From Lachnospiraceae bacterium (lineage in GTDB: Bacteria; Bacillota; Clostridia; Lachnospirales; Lachnospiraceae), in NCBI GenBank assembly GCA_910574805.1, contig CAJTCV010000010.1:1-64000 (forward strand): a stretch of DNA of 64,000 nucleotides. Direction: 5' to 3'. Shown here in pieces: positions 1-8,197 of the stretch (position 1 is the first letter of the stretch; each line of letters begins with the position of its first letter). Under the pieces are notes generated by a model that was not told the DNA's origin, made no database searches, and worked only from the letters and a program-made list of their open reading frames with translations. The translations under genes and the position numbers were made by a program.

Positions 1-294
1 ATACTTTGCCATTTCCTTCACCTTCCTCTCCAACCATTATATCACTGATGCTGCAAAAAGAAAGTGACGCTAAAGCTCTACCGCCTGAAAGGCGGTGGAT
101 TTAACCTAAGGCTTGGAAATTAAATTTTAATTATCATATAATTATTTATCAATGGATGAAACCAGATAGGGATAAAACATAAAAATTATGTTTACAATTT
201 ATGATATTGTCCATAGAAATAGCGAGCATCGGATTATGTCAGCCATAATCCTGGTTTACAACCAAACGATAAGAAAGCTTCCGCGAAATATGCA
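1..294. other. Intergenic left edge with a small hairpin
   Basis: No supported gene is seen here. A perfect 6-bp stem with a 5-nt loop (ACCGCC, TGAAA, GGCGGT) sits at 80-96 and is followed by an AT-rich stretch. Hairpins of this kind occur at the ends of IS200/IS605-type elements, but no transposase is visible inside the window. A short open frame begins on the minus strand at 37 and leaves the window after 12 codons; it has no convincing ribosome site. Confidence 0.35.
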
Positions 295-708
295 TTACAT
301 GATTTTCAAAAGAATTTCTGTTGGGGTAAACATGGGAATATCCATGCCATCAAAATCTCTTTTGTTTCGGGTGACAATACAATCACAATGTATAGATTTG
401 GCGCAAGTAGCTACAAGGCAATCCTCAAAATCTTTTGCCTTTTTCTGAAATGCAATCAGAACATCATTGTTAGTAACACTGCATACTTTGACAATCTCCA
501 AAAGTTTTCCGACTGCCTTATATGCCATATCAATGCTGTGGGTATATTTTCTTACAAGATAATAGATGTCGGTAACAGAAGATGCTGATACAAAACCGTC
601 TATTTTGTGTTCTTCACAAAACTTTAAAACTTTGTAAGAATCTTCTATAAAAGGCTCCCTTTCCAATAACACATCAATGATTACATTTGTATCACACATT
701 ATTTTCAT
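295..708 (-). CDS. PIN-domain toxin, VapC-like
   Basis: 137-residue PIN-domain protein, the usual length for a VapC-type ribonuclease toxin. The N-terminus MKIMCDTNVIIDVLLER carries the first conserved acidic residue, and DFEDCLVATCA and VTRNKRDF supply the later acidic residues that bind the metal in this fold. The gene overlaps the end of the upstream antitoxin gene by 17 nt, so the two are translationally coupled. An alternative start lies three codons in. The family cleaves RNA, often initiator tRNA; the target here is unknown. Confidence 0.85.
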   Translation of the reverse strand: MKIMCDTNVIIDVLLEREPFIEDSYKVLKFCEEHKIDGFVSASSVTDIYYLVRKYTHSIDMAYKAVGKLLEIVKVCSVTNNDVLIAFQKKAKDFEDCLVATCAKSIHCDCIVTRNKRDFDGMDIPMFTPTEILLKIM

Positions 709-919
709 ATTTTAACAGACGCTCCTCTCGCAAAGAATCCATATCTATATCAGAAGAAATACCACCAAGCATCCCGCGCAAGGAATCCACAGCAGAAATT
801 TGGGGATTTACAACTTTAGCAACCGTTTTTCCATTACGAGTAATAAAGACATCTTCCTTGGTAATTAATTCAAGGTACTTACCGAAATTAGCTTTAAATT
901 CTGTCGCTGTAACAACCAT
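692..919 (-). CDS. Phd/YefM-family antitoxin
   Basis: 75-residue antitoxin. The N-terminus has the Phd/YefM pattern (VTATEFKANFGKYLELI, then EDVFITRNGKTVAKV), which forms the DNA-binding dimer. The variable, charged C-terminus would wrap the toxin. It precedes the PIN toxin and overlaps it, the normal antitoxin-first order, and such pairs usually repress their own promoter. The start is ATG at 919, preceded by AAGGAGGATTC. Family assignment is from pattern recognition. Confidence 0.85.
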   Translation of the reverse strand: MVVTATEFKANFGKYLELITKEDVFITRNGKTVAKVVNPQISAVDSLRGMLGGISSDIDMDSLREERLLKYENNV

Positions 920-1112
920 GGCTGAATCCTCCTTTTATTTAGGTCATTCTTATTATATGCGATTTTAGAAAGAAAATCAATAAAATCGTGCGAAACCAGA
1001 AGAAACGATATCAAAATTCGTTCGATAGGAAAGAAAAAACTTTTTTCTATATTTTTATCCTATCTGGTTTCATCCATGTCTGAATAAAAAATATTTGCTG
1101 AAAATCCAATGC

Positions 1113-1376
1113 AACAGCCACAATCCGGACATACATCATAAAAAGAGTCTGTAAAAAATCCCGGTGATTACGAATTCTTTTACAGACTCTGTCCTGTACT
1201 TTCCGATGATTTCTGCATCTATGTGCACATCCATAGTGCTCTGTGTTGGGCTTCTCCCCCAATTTTCCGAACAAAACTGTGCATGTTTACAATTTGTTCA
1301 TAATTAAGCACATTTTTATTCTACATCGCATATTACAAAAATGCAAGCAAAATCTGCTTCTCTTTATCAATTTATA
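1113..1376 (-). repeat. Relic second copy of the CRISPR flanks, array lost
   Basis: Positions 1113-1258 match 4884-5030, the region distal to the array plus most of its degenerate terminal repeat. Positions 1273-1376 match 5426-5528, the outer part of the leader. In this copy the two blocks touch: the array and about 95 bp of leader next to it are missing. The leader promoter is still present on the minus strand (TTGCAT, 17 nt, TAGAAT). The region 920-1468 otherwise holds no gene. I read it as a collapsed or duplicated CRISPR locus. Confidence 0.8.
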
Positions 1377-1468
1377 ATCTTGTGATTATATATTTTTTCC
1401 TTTTTCGGAAAAATGTTCCCGCGCCTGTCCGCGGAATTTTGACGAATACGCCTGACTTCCTTAATTCC

Positions 1469-2404
1469 TCATTCAGATTCTTCTCTGTATTCAAAGATAA
1501 ACCATTTTTCATTCATAAAAATCTCTATTGTATCGTCCGTTCCATACTGGTATCCAAAGCCGCTTCCGAAGTTGGACTGATTATCTTCCACTGGAATTTC
1601 GGTTCCCTCAACCGTCGATGTGATCTCCCCATCCAGGTTGCCGCAGCGCCCGCTGACCGTACTTTCTCTTCCGGTATCACAGTACAATCTGCCGTCTATT
1701 CTTACCATGGGGATCCTGTCCTGCATGGCATCCGCCTTTATCTGTTCCTGCAGCGTAATTTTATATACCTCTCCCAATTGTGCCGGATAAGATTCCAATA
1801 TCTCTCCATTGTAAACAATTTCTACAATATCGCCCGTTTGCAGAGCAAGTTTCTCTGTATTAGGAACGCTGAACTTATCGGATGAATCAAGTTCCAAAGA
1901 ATCATCAACAGGCTCTACTAAAATGGAACTGTCCGTTATCTCGATCACGGTTGCCTGAAATGTTGTCGCCTGTGTATGATCTGCAAAAGAAAGCGTTTCT
2001 GTCTGTTCGAGCAGTATATTTGCATACTGATTCAGTGCTTCGCATGGCTCATATTTAGTCCTGTAACCAACACCGTCAATTACAAGAAATGGATTATACG
2101 CCATGATGTTTGTCTGAGTTCCGTCCGCCATGGTTAATGTAAAGACAACACCCTGTCCGCTATATTCTGTATAAGAATTATCTTCATTATAGATAACCAC
2201 CTCTTTTAATAAATCCACCAGTTCCGTAACTTCCGTAATCTGAATGGTTTTATCCGGCGGTGTTAATCGAACTGTGGCAGACACTATTTGGGAGGGATTC
2301 AAATTTTTCCAGGGTTTCCTGCCGCTGAAAACAGCAATTGCCGACACAATGGCAGCTACAGACAGTATACATATCAACGATATAATAATTGTCCTTTTTT
2401 TCAT
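1469..2404 (-). CDS. Membrane-anchored or secreted hypothetical protein
   Basis: About 311 residues from an ATG at 2404, chosen because GGAGG lies 6 nt upstream; further ATGs upstream have no such site. The N-terminus MKKRTIIISLICILSVAAIV is a basic stretch plus hydrophobic segment typical of a signal anchor, and there is no obvious lipobox cysteine. The rest is an acidic, beta-rich extracytoplasmic domain with two cysteines (CDTGRESTVSGRCG). I do not recognise the family. It stands alone between the CRISPR relic and mobile-element debris. Confidence 0.75.
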   Translation of the reverse strand: MKKRTIIISLICILSVAAIVSAIAVFSGRKPWKNLNPSQIVSATVRLTPPDKTIQITEVTELVDLLKEVVIYNEDNSYTEYSGQGVVFTLTMADGTQTNIMAYNPFLVIDGVGYRTKYEPCEALNQYANILLEQTETLSFADHTQATTFQATVIEITDSSILVEPVDDSLELDSSDKFSVPNTEKLALQTGDIVEIVYNGEILESYPAQLGEVYKITLQEQIKADAMQDRIPMVRIDGRLYCDTGRESTVSGRCGNLDGEITSTVEGTEIPVEDNQSNFGSGFGYQYGTDDTIEIFMNEKWFIFEYREESE

Positions 2405-2569
2405 AATCATCCTCCGCTTAAAAATCATTTGCATGATATTCTGCTTACTGAAAACTTTTACACATTACAAATATATATCTACAGACTATTTTTCTATGGG
2501 TACCTAATTCCGAAAAGGGAGTTATTTTTGGCGTATCAGGGCTGAAGTTCCTGTGTTTCAGTTAAATAT

Positions 2570-2686
2570 GTTACTATAAGCATCGAAACGCTCAAAGCGT
2601 CTGACCAAATGGAATGGGTGCGCCGTATCAATAACATCCGCAACCGTGCGGAAGAAATTATTTTGACCGAACTTGTATATGCTTAA
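2570..2686 (+). pseudogene. C-terminal remnant of TnpV-like transposon protein
   Basis: The frame reads ETLKASDQMEWVRRINNIRN, continues RAEEIILTELVYA and stops. This is the characteristic C-terminus of the small transposon-encoded protein TnpV. About 35 codons remain and nothing upstream continues the homology, so it is a deletion remnant. It is followed at once by a rho-independent terminator in the same orientation, which presumably ended the original transcript. It marks a past mobile-element insertion. Confidence 0.7.
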
Positions 2687-2690
2687 TCGA

Positions 2691-2735
2691 ATGCCCATTA
2701 TCGGCTGTATGGCTGATAACGGGCATCAACTTTTT
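2691..2735 (+). terminator. Rho-independent terminator after the TnpV remnant
   Basis: A 15-bp arm at 2691-2705 pairs with 2712-2726 (ATGCCC against GGGCAT at the base), with a 6-nt loop, followed by CAAC and five T residues on the plus strand. There is one internal mismatch or G-U pair. Confidence 0.8.
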
Positions 2736-2741
2736 GTGCAG

Positions 2742-3095
2742 TTAGTCGTTATTGATTTTCCAATAGCCTTTACGGTCTGAGCCAATACGCTCAATAATGT
2801 CTTTTTCTTTCATTTCTTTCAATCTTTGTGATACCGTTTTCCTGCTAATGGAAAGTTTCTCTGCTATTGCAGTTGAGGTATATGCCGGATCTTCAGAAAT
2901 AAGTGCAAGAATCTGCATGGATTTTTTATCCAAATTATCTGTCACCTTTTCTGTCACCCGATCTGTCACCTTACGGGTGACAGATCGAATAACTCTATCA
3001 TGTACATTTTCGAGGATCTTGCGGACATCAGGCAATCCTACAACATTTCCATCATCATCCTTATTTTTCCCACGGCTCCTGTAAACATTATGCAT
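2742..3095 (-). CDS. Winged-helix C-terminal fragment, probable broken AlbA-type ATP-binding regulator
   Basis: 117-codon frame. Residues about 60-115 form a winged helix-turn-helix (SISRKTVSQRLKEMKEKDII, then ERIGSDRKGYW), the usual C-terminal tail of AlbA_2/RecG-like ATP-binding transcription regulators. Residues about 35-56 repeat the unit VTxKVTDxVTEKVTD, a low-complexity linker common in that family. The N-terminal ATP-binding domain is absent and no clear ribosome site is seen, so this is probably a remnant. It overlaps another broken frame at 3088-3384. Confidence 0.5.
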   Translation of the reverse strand: MHNVYRSRGKNKDDDGNVVGLPDVRKILENVHDRVIRSVTRKVTDRVTEKVTDNLDKKSMQILALISEDPAYTSTAIAEKLSISRKTVSQRLKEMKEKDIIERIGSDRKGYWKINND

Positions 3096-3384
3096 ATTCT
3101 TGTACTGCGGACTGCAAAATACGGCACCTGGTCTGCTTTCGACAAAGATTCTGGTACAGTGTCTGCAAAACCGGATCGGGTTTCCAATCGCTTATACCGT
3201 ACTTGGATAAAAGCTCTTTTGCCTGCTCCATACCGCTTTCCGTAATATATACCGACTTGGAACGGGACGAATGTTTTCCCTGCCGGATATAGTCTGCATC
3301 GTCCAGTTCATTCAGTATATCAAAATCATAGCCTTTCCACGCATAAAAATCGGTTGCTTCGTGAAACCTTTCTCCCTGAAAGAG
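3088..3384 (-). pseudogene. DUF6429-like remnant lacking its start
   Basis: A 98-codon open stretch with no usable N-terminal start reads EATDFYAWKGYDFDILNELD, then SKSVYITESGMEQAKELL. That is the pattern of small DUF6429-type proteins often found beside mobile elements. The first part of the domain is missing. It lies within a cluster of broken transposon genes (2570-3904). Family recall is moderate. Confidence 0.45.
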
Positions 3385-3433
3385 TTATCCTGCTTATGAG
3401 TTTACCATACTTTTCAGTGGTTGACCATATGCC

Positions 3434-3904
3434 ATGTTCGATTTTATTGATAAAATCCTGTCTTCCTTTGAGTCCTGCTTCTCCAGAAAGGCGGCTTTTC
3501 GCTGGTTTGTGATTCTTATCATCGGTTTGATGCTTCGCTCCGATAAACTCGGAGTTACTTCCGTCATCCGTGACCTCGCCCTGAAGCCGGACTGTTATCT
3601 GTCCATGCTCCATTTCTTCCGTGCCTCCTCCTGGTCCCTGGACCGGATACGGCAGTGCTGGTTTCAGACGGTTCTCCGGTTCTTTCCTCTGTATCAGGAA
3701 AACGGTTTTCATGTTCTCGTCGGAGACGGCGTGAAGCAGTCCAAAGAGGGACGTCGCATTCCCGGAGTGAAAAAACTCTGCCAGGAATCTGAAAACTCTG
3801 CAAAACCGCAGTTCATTCACGGGCATATGTTCGGCGGGCTGGGAATTCTGGCCGGAAGTATCCGCAGCATGTCATGCGTGCCCTTAAACATCCGGAAGGC
3901 ATAA
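3434..3904 (+). pseudogene. Truncated DDE transposase, N-terminal part
   Basis: 156 codons resembling the N-terminus of a long IS4-like DDE transposase: a helical, Cys/Phe-rich start, then HVLVGDGVKQSKEGRRIPGV, where the Asp of VGDG would be the first catalytic acid. The full family is several hundred residues longer and the later D and E motifs are missing. After about residue 140 the reading frame no longer looks like protein. Positions 3905-4105 hold only debris, including a short basic frame from about 3980. No terminal inverted repeats were found. Confidence 0.6.
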
Positions 3905-4105
3905 AAGAAGATGTGTATGTGCGATATTTTGGAGACCCTGAAGACTTATAGAGCCTGCGGCGATATCGAAGTCGTGAGGGCATGAAAAAGCCAAAAATGA
4001 AAGAACGAAGCAAAGACAAACCAAAGGAGGGTGAGATACTGGCGGAGAATCCGGTCGGGAAAGGAAAATCCCGAAAAGGGAAGTACCTCTCCGGGATAAG
4101 TGCTC

Positions 4106-4657
4106 TTAAAAATCCAGACTGGTAAAGTCGATTTCCAAATCTGTGTAAATGCCTGCCGGGATGCTGTCTTGAAATGTGTATGTTTCCACCCCAAAACGTT
4201 CCTGCTCCAGTCGGTAAACAAAAATGCGCTCTTTGTAAGGGTCCACAATCCAGTATTCCCGAACACCTGCATCTGCGTACAGATTCAGCTTTAAAATGTA
4301 GTCATGGCTGGAATTACTGGGAGAAACAATTTCAATGATCCAGTCAGGGGCTCCGGTACAACCACGATCCGTAAGCTTGTTATGGTCACAGATAACGCTT
4401 ATGTCCGGCTCGACGATGGTTTTCCGGTCCTTTCTTAACTTGACAGCGAACGGTGCGGGATAGACACGGCAGGAACCGCCCTTTGACTTGAGATAGTCCC
4501 GGATAGTTCCGGAAAGCTCCATGAGTATTGTCTGATGGATTCTGGACGGTGCCGCCTGGTTATAAATCAGGTTGCCCTCAATCAGCTCTGCCCGGACATT
4601 TTCCGGCAGATTGTAATAGTCATCTTCTGTATACAGTTTTGCCTGTGCCAATGCCAT
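4106..4657 (-). CDS. Uma2-family PD-(D/E)XK endonuclease
   Basis: 183 residues, full length for the Uma2/DUF820 family. ENVRAELIEGNLIYN is the family N-terminus. VEPDISVICD and DWIIEIVSPSNSSHDYILKL give the PD and ExV/K nuclease residues, and YADAGVREYWIVDP is the family signature near the C-terminus. The start is ATG at 4657 with AAGGAGGAATTTATT upstream. The role is not established; Uma2 genes are abundant in accessory regions. A small ORF with its own ribosome site lies just upstream. Confidence 0.85.
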   Translation of the reverse strand: MALAQAKLYTEDDYYNLPENVRAELIEGNLIYNQAAPSRIHQTILMELSGTIRDYLKSKGGSCRVYPAPFAVKLRKDRKTIVEPDISVICDHNKLTDRGCTGAPDWIIEIVSPSNSSHDYILKLNLYADAGVREYWIVDPYKERIFVYRLEQERFGVETYTFQDSIPAGIYTDLEIDFTSLDF

Positions 4658-4680
4658 AATAAATTCCTCCTTGCTCTGGG

Positions 4681-4788
4681 TTATGAATGGTTATCAGTTG
4701 AGTTTAGGGCTTTCGGGAAGATGTCGGGATCCGGTACTGCAGGAAGAGAAGGCGCATCCGCAGAGTCGTCCGGTATTCCTGTGTTCAT
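4681..4788 (-). CDS. Possible small acidic protein upstream of uma2
   Basis: A 35-codon frame begins at an ATG at 4788 with TCGGAGGTATTATACAT just before it, a good ribosome site. The product is Pro/Asp/Ser-rich with no recognised domain. It ends 23 nt before the Uma2 start and would share its transcript. It may be a leader peptide or the leftover 5' end of a broken gene. Support is only the ribosome site and spacing. Confidence 0.35.
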   Translation of the reverse strand: MNTGIPDDSADAPSLPAVPDPDIFPKALNSTDNHS

Positions 4789-5001
4789 ATGTATAATACC
4801 TCCGAAATAAGTTTTGATAAAAGTATTATACACCATTTCTGTGGAAGATGAACATATTAGTAACAAATAATCACGTTATATATAACAGCCACAATCCAGA
4901 TATAGATCATAAAAAAGAGCCTGCAAAAAATCCCGGTGATTCCGATTTTTTTTACAGACTCTGTCCTGTACTTTCTGATGATTTCTGCATCTGTGTACAC
5001 G

Positions 5002-5330
5002 TTCATAATGCCCTGTGTCGGGCTTCTCCCATTTCTACTTGTTTTTTAAAGTTAAGCGTAAAAACACCAGCCTTGTGTCAATGCCCTATATCGGGCTTCT
5101 CCCATTTCTACGTAATCTTGTGGATGGGAGTGCTTTACAGTGCGGCTGTGTCAATGCCCTATATCGGGCTTCTCCCATTTCTACGTAATCTTGTGGATGG
5201 GAGTGCTTTACAGTGCGGCTGTGTCAATGCCCTATATCGGGCTTCTCCCATTTCTACAACCTTTTTTACATCTATTGTCATATCATCGATGATGTGTCAA
5301 TGCCCTATATCGGGCTTCTCCCATTTCTAC
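5002..5330 (-). CRISPR. CRISPR array: five 37-bp repeats, four 36-bp spacers, one spacer duplicated
   Basis: Repeats are at 5002-5038 (degenerate), 5075-5111, 5148-5184, 5221-5257 and 5294-5330. The last four are identical. All spacers are 36 bp. The spacers at 5112-5147 and 5185-5220 are identical, so one spacer-repeat unit is duplicated. On the minus strand each repeat starts GTAGAAATGGGAG and ends ATTGACAC. The end resembles the ATTGAAAC 5' handle of type III crRNAs, and an inner GCCC/GGGC pair allows a small stem. The degenerate repeat is at the left end, so the leader is on the right and transcription is leftward, the same way as the cas operon. Confidence 0.97.
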
Positions 5331-5470
5331 TGTACCCTTTAAAAAACCTTATAAAATCAATGGTTTCCGGGACCGTTTTCAGGGGGTAATTGTCAGAAAA
5401 TTCTGAAAATTCTAATTTTCTGAGTAAAACTATGCATGTTTACAATTTGTTCATAATTAAGCACATTTTT

Positions 5471-5499
5471 ATTCTACATCGCATACTGCAAAAATGCAA
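5471..5499 (-). promoter_or_regulatory. CRISPR leader promoter
   Basis: On the minus strand TTGCAT (5494-5499) and TAGAAT (5471-5476) are separated by 17 nt, giving a start near 5464, about 134 nt before the first repeat. The same pair with the same spacing is kept in the relic copy near 1320-1345, which supports its function. Between promoter and array the leader holds a perfect 10-bp inverted repeat (5393-5402 and 5414-5423). Confidence 0.65.
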
Positions 5500-5540
5500 G
5501 CAAAATCTGCTTCTCCTTAACAATTTATTATTTTTCAGTC

Positions 5541-5603
5541 ACTTTTCACACGTCGGCCAGTATTCAGCCTGGCGGGCGTCCGGATGGCGTAAGTGTGAAA
5601 AGT
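5541..5603. repeat. 11-bp inverted repeat between leader and truncated ATPase gene
   Basis: ACTTTTCACAC at 5541-5551 is the exact reverse complement of GTGTGAAAAGT at 5593-5603, separated by a 41-nt GC-rich stretch. It could be an RNA hairpin or a transposon end remnant. No coding potential is seen within it. Confidence 0.5.
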
Positions 5604-5693
5604 AACCGGGATAAGTCTTGATCATGCCTTTCCTTTATAGTAAGATGAGAACAGACCAAAACAACTCAAATTTCAGAAAGGATCATGTAGAAT

Positions 5694-6246
5694 ATGGGAT
5701 TGTTCGTGAACCCGGATAACAGCGCCTTTCAGGTAGCACTGAATTCAGAGATCTACATTGACAAAACCGGACTGCTGAAATACACCAACAAGGTGATGGA
5801 TACCAGACAGGCGCTGATCTGCAACAGCCGCCCCCGCAGATTCGGAAAAACAACCACAGCAGACATGCTCACCGCATATTACAGCAGAGGATGTCATTCT
5901 GAGACTATGTTCGACGGTAAAGAAATCAGCAAATGGGATTCTTTTAAAACACATCTCAATCGGTATGATCTGATCCGCCTGGATGTTCAGTGGTTTCTCT
6001 CTCCTTCCAGATCAGCAGATACCGTCGTATCTCATATGGAACAATGCGTTTTGAAAGAATTAAAAGAATACTACCCTGAGGTATCCGAACCCTCTCTGTC
6101 CGAGACTCTGGCAGCTGTCAAACAGACAACCGGAAATAAATTTATCATCATCATTGATGAATGGGACGCTCTGATTCGCGACGAAGCCGAAAATCTGACT
6201 GTACAGGAAGAGTATATCGGCTTTTTGCGCAGTCTCTTCAAAGGGT
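5694..6246 (+). pseudogene. Truncated AAA-ATPase-like / PD-(D/E)XK protein, 5' part only
   Basis: About 184 codons match the N-terminal AAA-ATPase-like domain of the DUF1703-type ATPase/nuclease family: MGLFVNPDNSAFQVALNSEI, a Walker-type region (NSRPRRFGKTTTADML) and the Walker B-like FIIIIDEWDALI. Homology stops near GFLRSLFKGS at about 6246, where the cas operon begins in the other orientation; the remaining codons are antisense to the last RAMP gene. Full-length members are over 500 residues and carry a C-terminal nuclease domain, missing here. The cas locus or a deletion probably cut it. Confidence 0.75.
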
Positions 6247-6255
6247 CACATCCTG

Positions 6256-6292
6256 ATGCAGGAGCTGCAAATCCTCGCTTAAGCTCCTGCAT
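6256..6292 (-). terminator. Inverted repeat at the end of the cas operon
   Basis: A perfect 11-bp inverted repeat (ATGCAGGAGCT at 6256-6266, AGCTCCTGCAT at 6282-6292) with a 15-nt loop begins 13 nt past the last cas stop codon. No T-run follows on the minus strand, so it may be a weak terminator or an mRNA-stabilising hairpin. Confidence 0.4.
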
Positions 6293-6304
6293 GCAGCATC
6301 TCTT

Positions 6305-8194
6305 CTATCTTCTTCCCTGTCCTCTCCGGTCATTTTTCACATCCCGGTCTGTGATCTGCGTGGCTGTGTATTTCTGCAGCCTCAGGTCATGGTCTGTAAT
6401 CTCCGGAAGCTTCCGCTCCGGGGCCTTGCTGCCCAGCCTGTAATTCTGCGTAAACCATCTGTGGGAGGCCAGAACATTCTCATTCAGGCTGTCCCTCTGA
6501 TCCCTGTACTTCTCATCCAGCAGAATTTCCGGATATTCCACCTTCACTCCCCGATACCGGCTGAGGCCGTCAAAATCGCATATGGTCTTCAGAGCCCGAA
6601 GCGTCGCATCATTGCAGGTATGGCATGTGACGTCGCAGGGAATCTCTCGTTCGGTTTCCTTCCAGCCCTCCTCCAGATCGAACTTCCGGACCATGCATTT
6701 CTCGATGCAGATCTTTACACTCCCGTATCCCAGCGGCTTTCCGTGCCCGATCTTATGGCACATATGCCCGCCCAGATCGTTCTCGTTCAGATGAACCGCC
6801 ATGGCCAGAAGCTCCATCTGCTGCCTGGTAATGCCGTCGAAATAGATCCGGAACGTGAACTCCGCATTTTTCCCGACCGTTTCAAACGTGGCGTTCCGGT
6901 TATTCCTGGGAACCCTTCTGTCTGTGTCCGGCTCATGATGCCAGTAGAATTTTCTCCCCCGGATCTCCATCTGATTCGAATCATATCCCACCGAATAGTC
7001 CGCGTTCATACCGGTTTCTCTCAGATAAAACGGAATATAGGACGGCCTCGGAGACCCCAGCTCCCCAAAAGTAGTTCCCTGGCTGTTCAGGCAGTTCTCC
7101 ATATTCCCGGTATATTTCGCATCGGTAAAACGGACCCTGCTTCCGAATTTGTCTCCCTCCGCGGTCCCGAAGAGCGCGCAGGCCGGGCAGAGATGCTCCC
7201 GTCTGTCACATTTGTCATGCGCTTTTTCAGAGACAAGATCATTCCACCTCTTATTGTACGCCTTTCTTCCCAGGGCCGCAAACGTCATATACAGCTTATC
7301 GTTCTCGAGGGAATAATAGACCGGAATCACTCCGTTCTTCTTTGCATACGCATAGTTCGGATATCCTTTGTGCGGACCCGGATAGAGCTTGTTCTTCCTC
7401 TCATCCCGGTATTCTTCCAGCACATCCTCCAGCTTCTGGATATCAGCTTCCGCAATCTTCCCATTCGGCGCGGGAGCTCCCTTTTGAAATATTCCCTGGA
7501 AATGCCTCTTCGGGCTCTTCTCGCCGATACAGATATATCCTCTCTGCATGGAACTGCCGGACAGATCTGCCTGAAACCACTTTACATAAGAGCCAATGGG
7601 AATCCTCTTCCCGTTCCTCTCTTTTACATACTGGAGTTCTTTTCCTCTCTGGTCCACAGCCGGTTCAAAGCAGACCTCGGCGCCCGTTTTATAACGATCG
7701 GCCAGATCCGCGCAGCAGGCAATTCCATGTCTGTTCAATGACTGCCGGTCATAAAACCTGCGGTCAACAACGACCAGATACTTTTTCGCCTGATACAGCT
7801 TCCACCCGTTCGTCTCTCTTACCAGAAGGCCCGGTTTAAAGGCTCTGCTGCTCCTTGCGGTGACCGCAGGGTTTCCCTGCACCGAGCCGAAACAGGAATC
7901 CGTGATCGTCTCATAGACGCTCCGGATCACGCCGCGGACCGCGCTCCCGGGAATCACGGGACTGCCGTCCAGAGAAAAGAACGGATATTTATAATGCTGC
8001 CGTCCCAGGTCTTCCCGGTGTTCCACATCGGGAATCGCCAGCGGCGTCCGGCAGCGGACCCGGCACTGAAAATATCCGGTGAGCAGTTCCTCTGACCGCT
8101 TTGCCGCATTTGCCCGCCCGGTGTTTCTCAGATCGACCGGGACAAAATTATACGGGTTGATAAAATTACTGCGGTTTCTCACATATTGTGGCAT
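6305..8194 (-). CDS. Type III-D RAMP protein, TIGR03986-like
   Basis: 629-residue RAMP protein of the crRNA-binding backbone. Near the N-terminus (about 45-95) a Cas7-like core reads RCRTPLAIPD, then SPVIPGSAVRGVIRS. Residues 329-343 hold the Cys cluster CDRREHLCPACALFG, probably a zinc knuckle. Near residue 500 GGHMCHKIGHGKPLGYGSVK gives the glycine-rich RAMP loop. This combination is typical of TIGR03986-type RAMP proteins in type III-D loci. It starts 3 nt after csx19 with GGGGAG upstream and is the last gene of the operon. Asp56 is a candidate for target cleavage but is not proven. Confidence 0.85.
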   Translation of the reverse strand: MPQYVRNRSNFINPYNFVPVDLRNTGRANAAKRSEELLTGYFQCRVRCRTPLAIPDVEHREDLGRQHYKYPFFSLDGSPVIPGSAVRGVIRSVYETITDSCFGSVQGNPAVTARSSRAFKPGLLVRETNGWKLYQAKKYLVVVDRRFYDRQSLNRHGIACCADLADRYKTGAEVCFEPAVDQRGKELQYVKERNGKRIPIGSYVKWFQADLSGSSMQRGYICIGEKSPKRHFQGIFQKGAPAPNGKIAEADIQKLEDVLEEYRDERKNKLYPGPHKGYPNYAYAKKNGVIPVYYSLENDKLYMTFAALGRKAYNKRWNDLVSEKAHDKCDRREHLCPACALFGTAEGDKFGSRVRFTDAKYTGNMENCLNSQGTTFGELGSPRPSYIPFYLRETGMNADYSVGYDSNQMEIRGRKFYWHHEPDTDRRVPRNNRNATFETVGKNAEFTFRIYFDGITRQQMELLAMAVHLNENDLGGHMCHKIGHGKPLGYGSVKICIEKCMVRKFDLEEGWKETEREIPCDVTCHTCNDATLRALKTICDFDGLSRYRGVKVEYPEILLDEKYRDQRDSLNENVLASHRWFTQNYRLGSKAPERKLPEITDHDLRLQKYTATQITDRDVKNDRRGQGRR

Positions 8195-8197
8195 GAA

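Noticed and set aside
80-96. Hairpin as the end of an IS200/IS605 element
   Set aside because: The stem is short and no TnpA, TnpB or second end is visible, so the element was not called.
5258-5293. Spacer whose reverse complement reads like a gene start (ATG ACA ATA GAT)
   Set aside because: One short open stretch is expected by chance and no matching gene exists in this window; the target cannot be named without a search.
6389-7741. 450-codon plus-strand open frame
   Set aside because: It is antisense to the TIGR03986-type RAMP gene, which has clear family motifs; the frame is a by-product of GC-rich codons and has no ribosome site.
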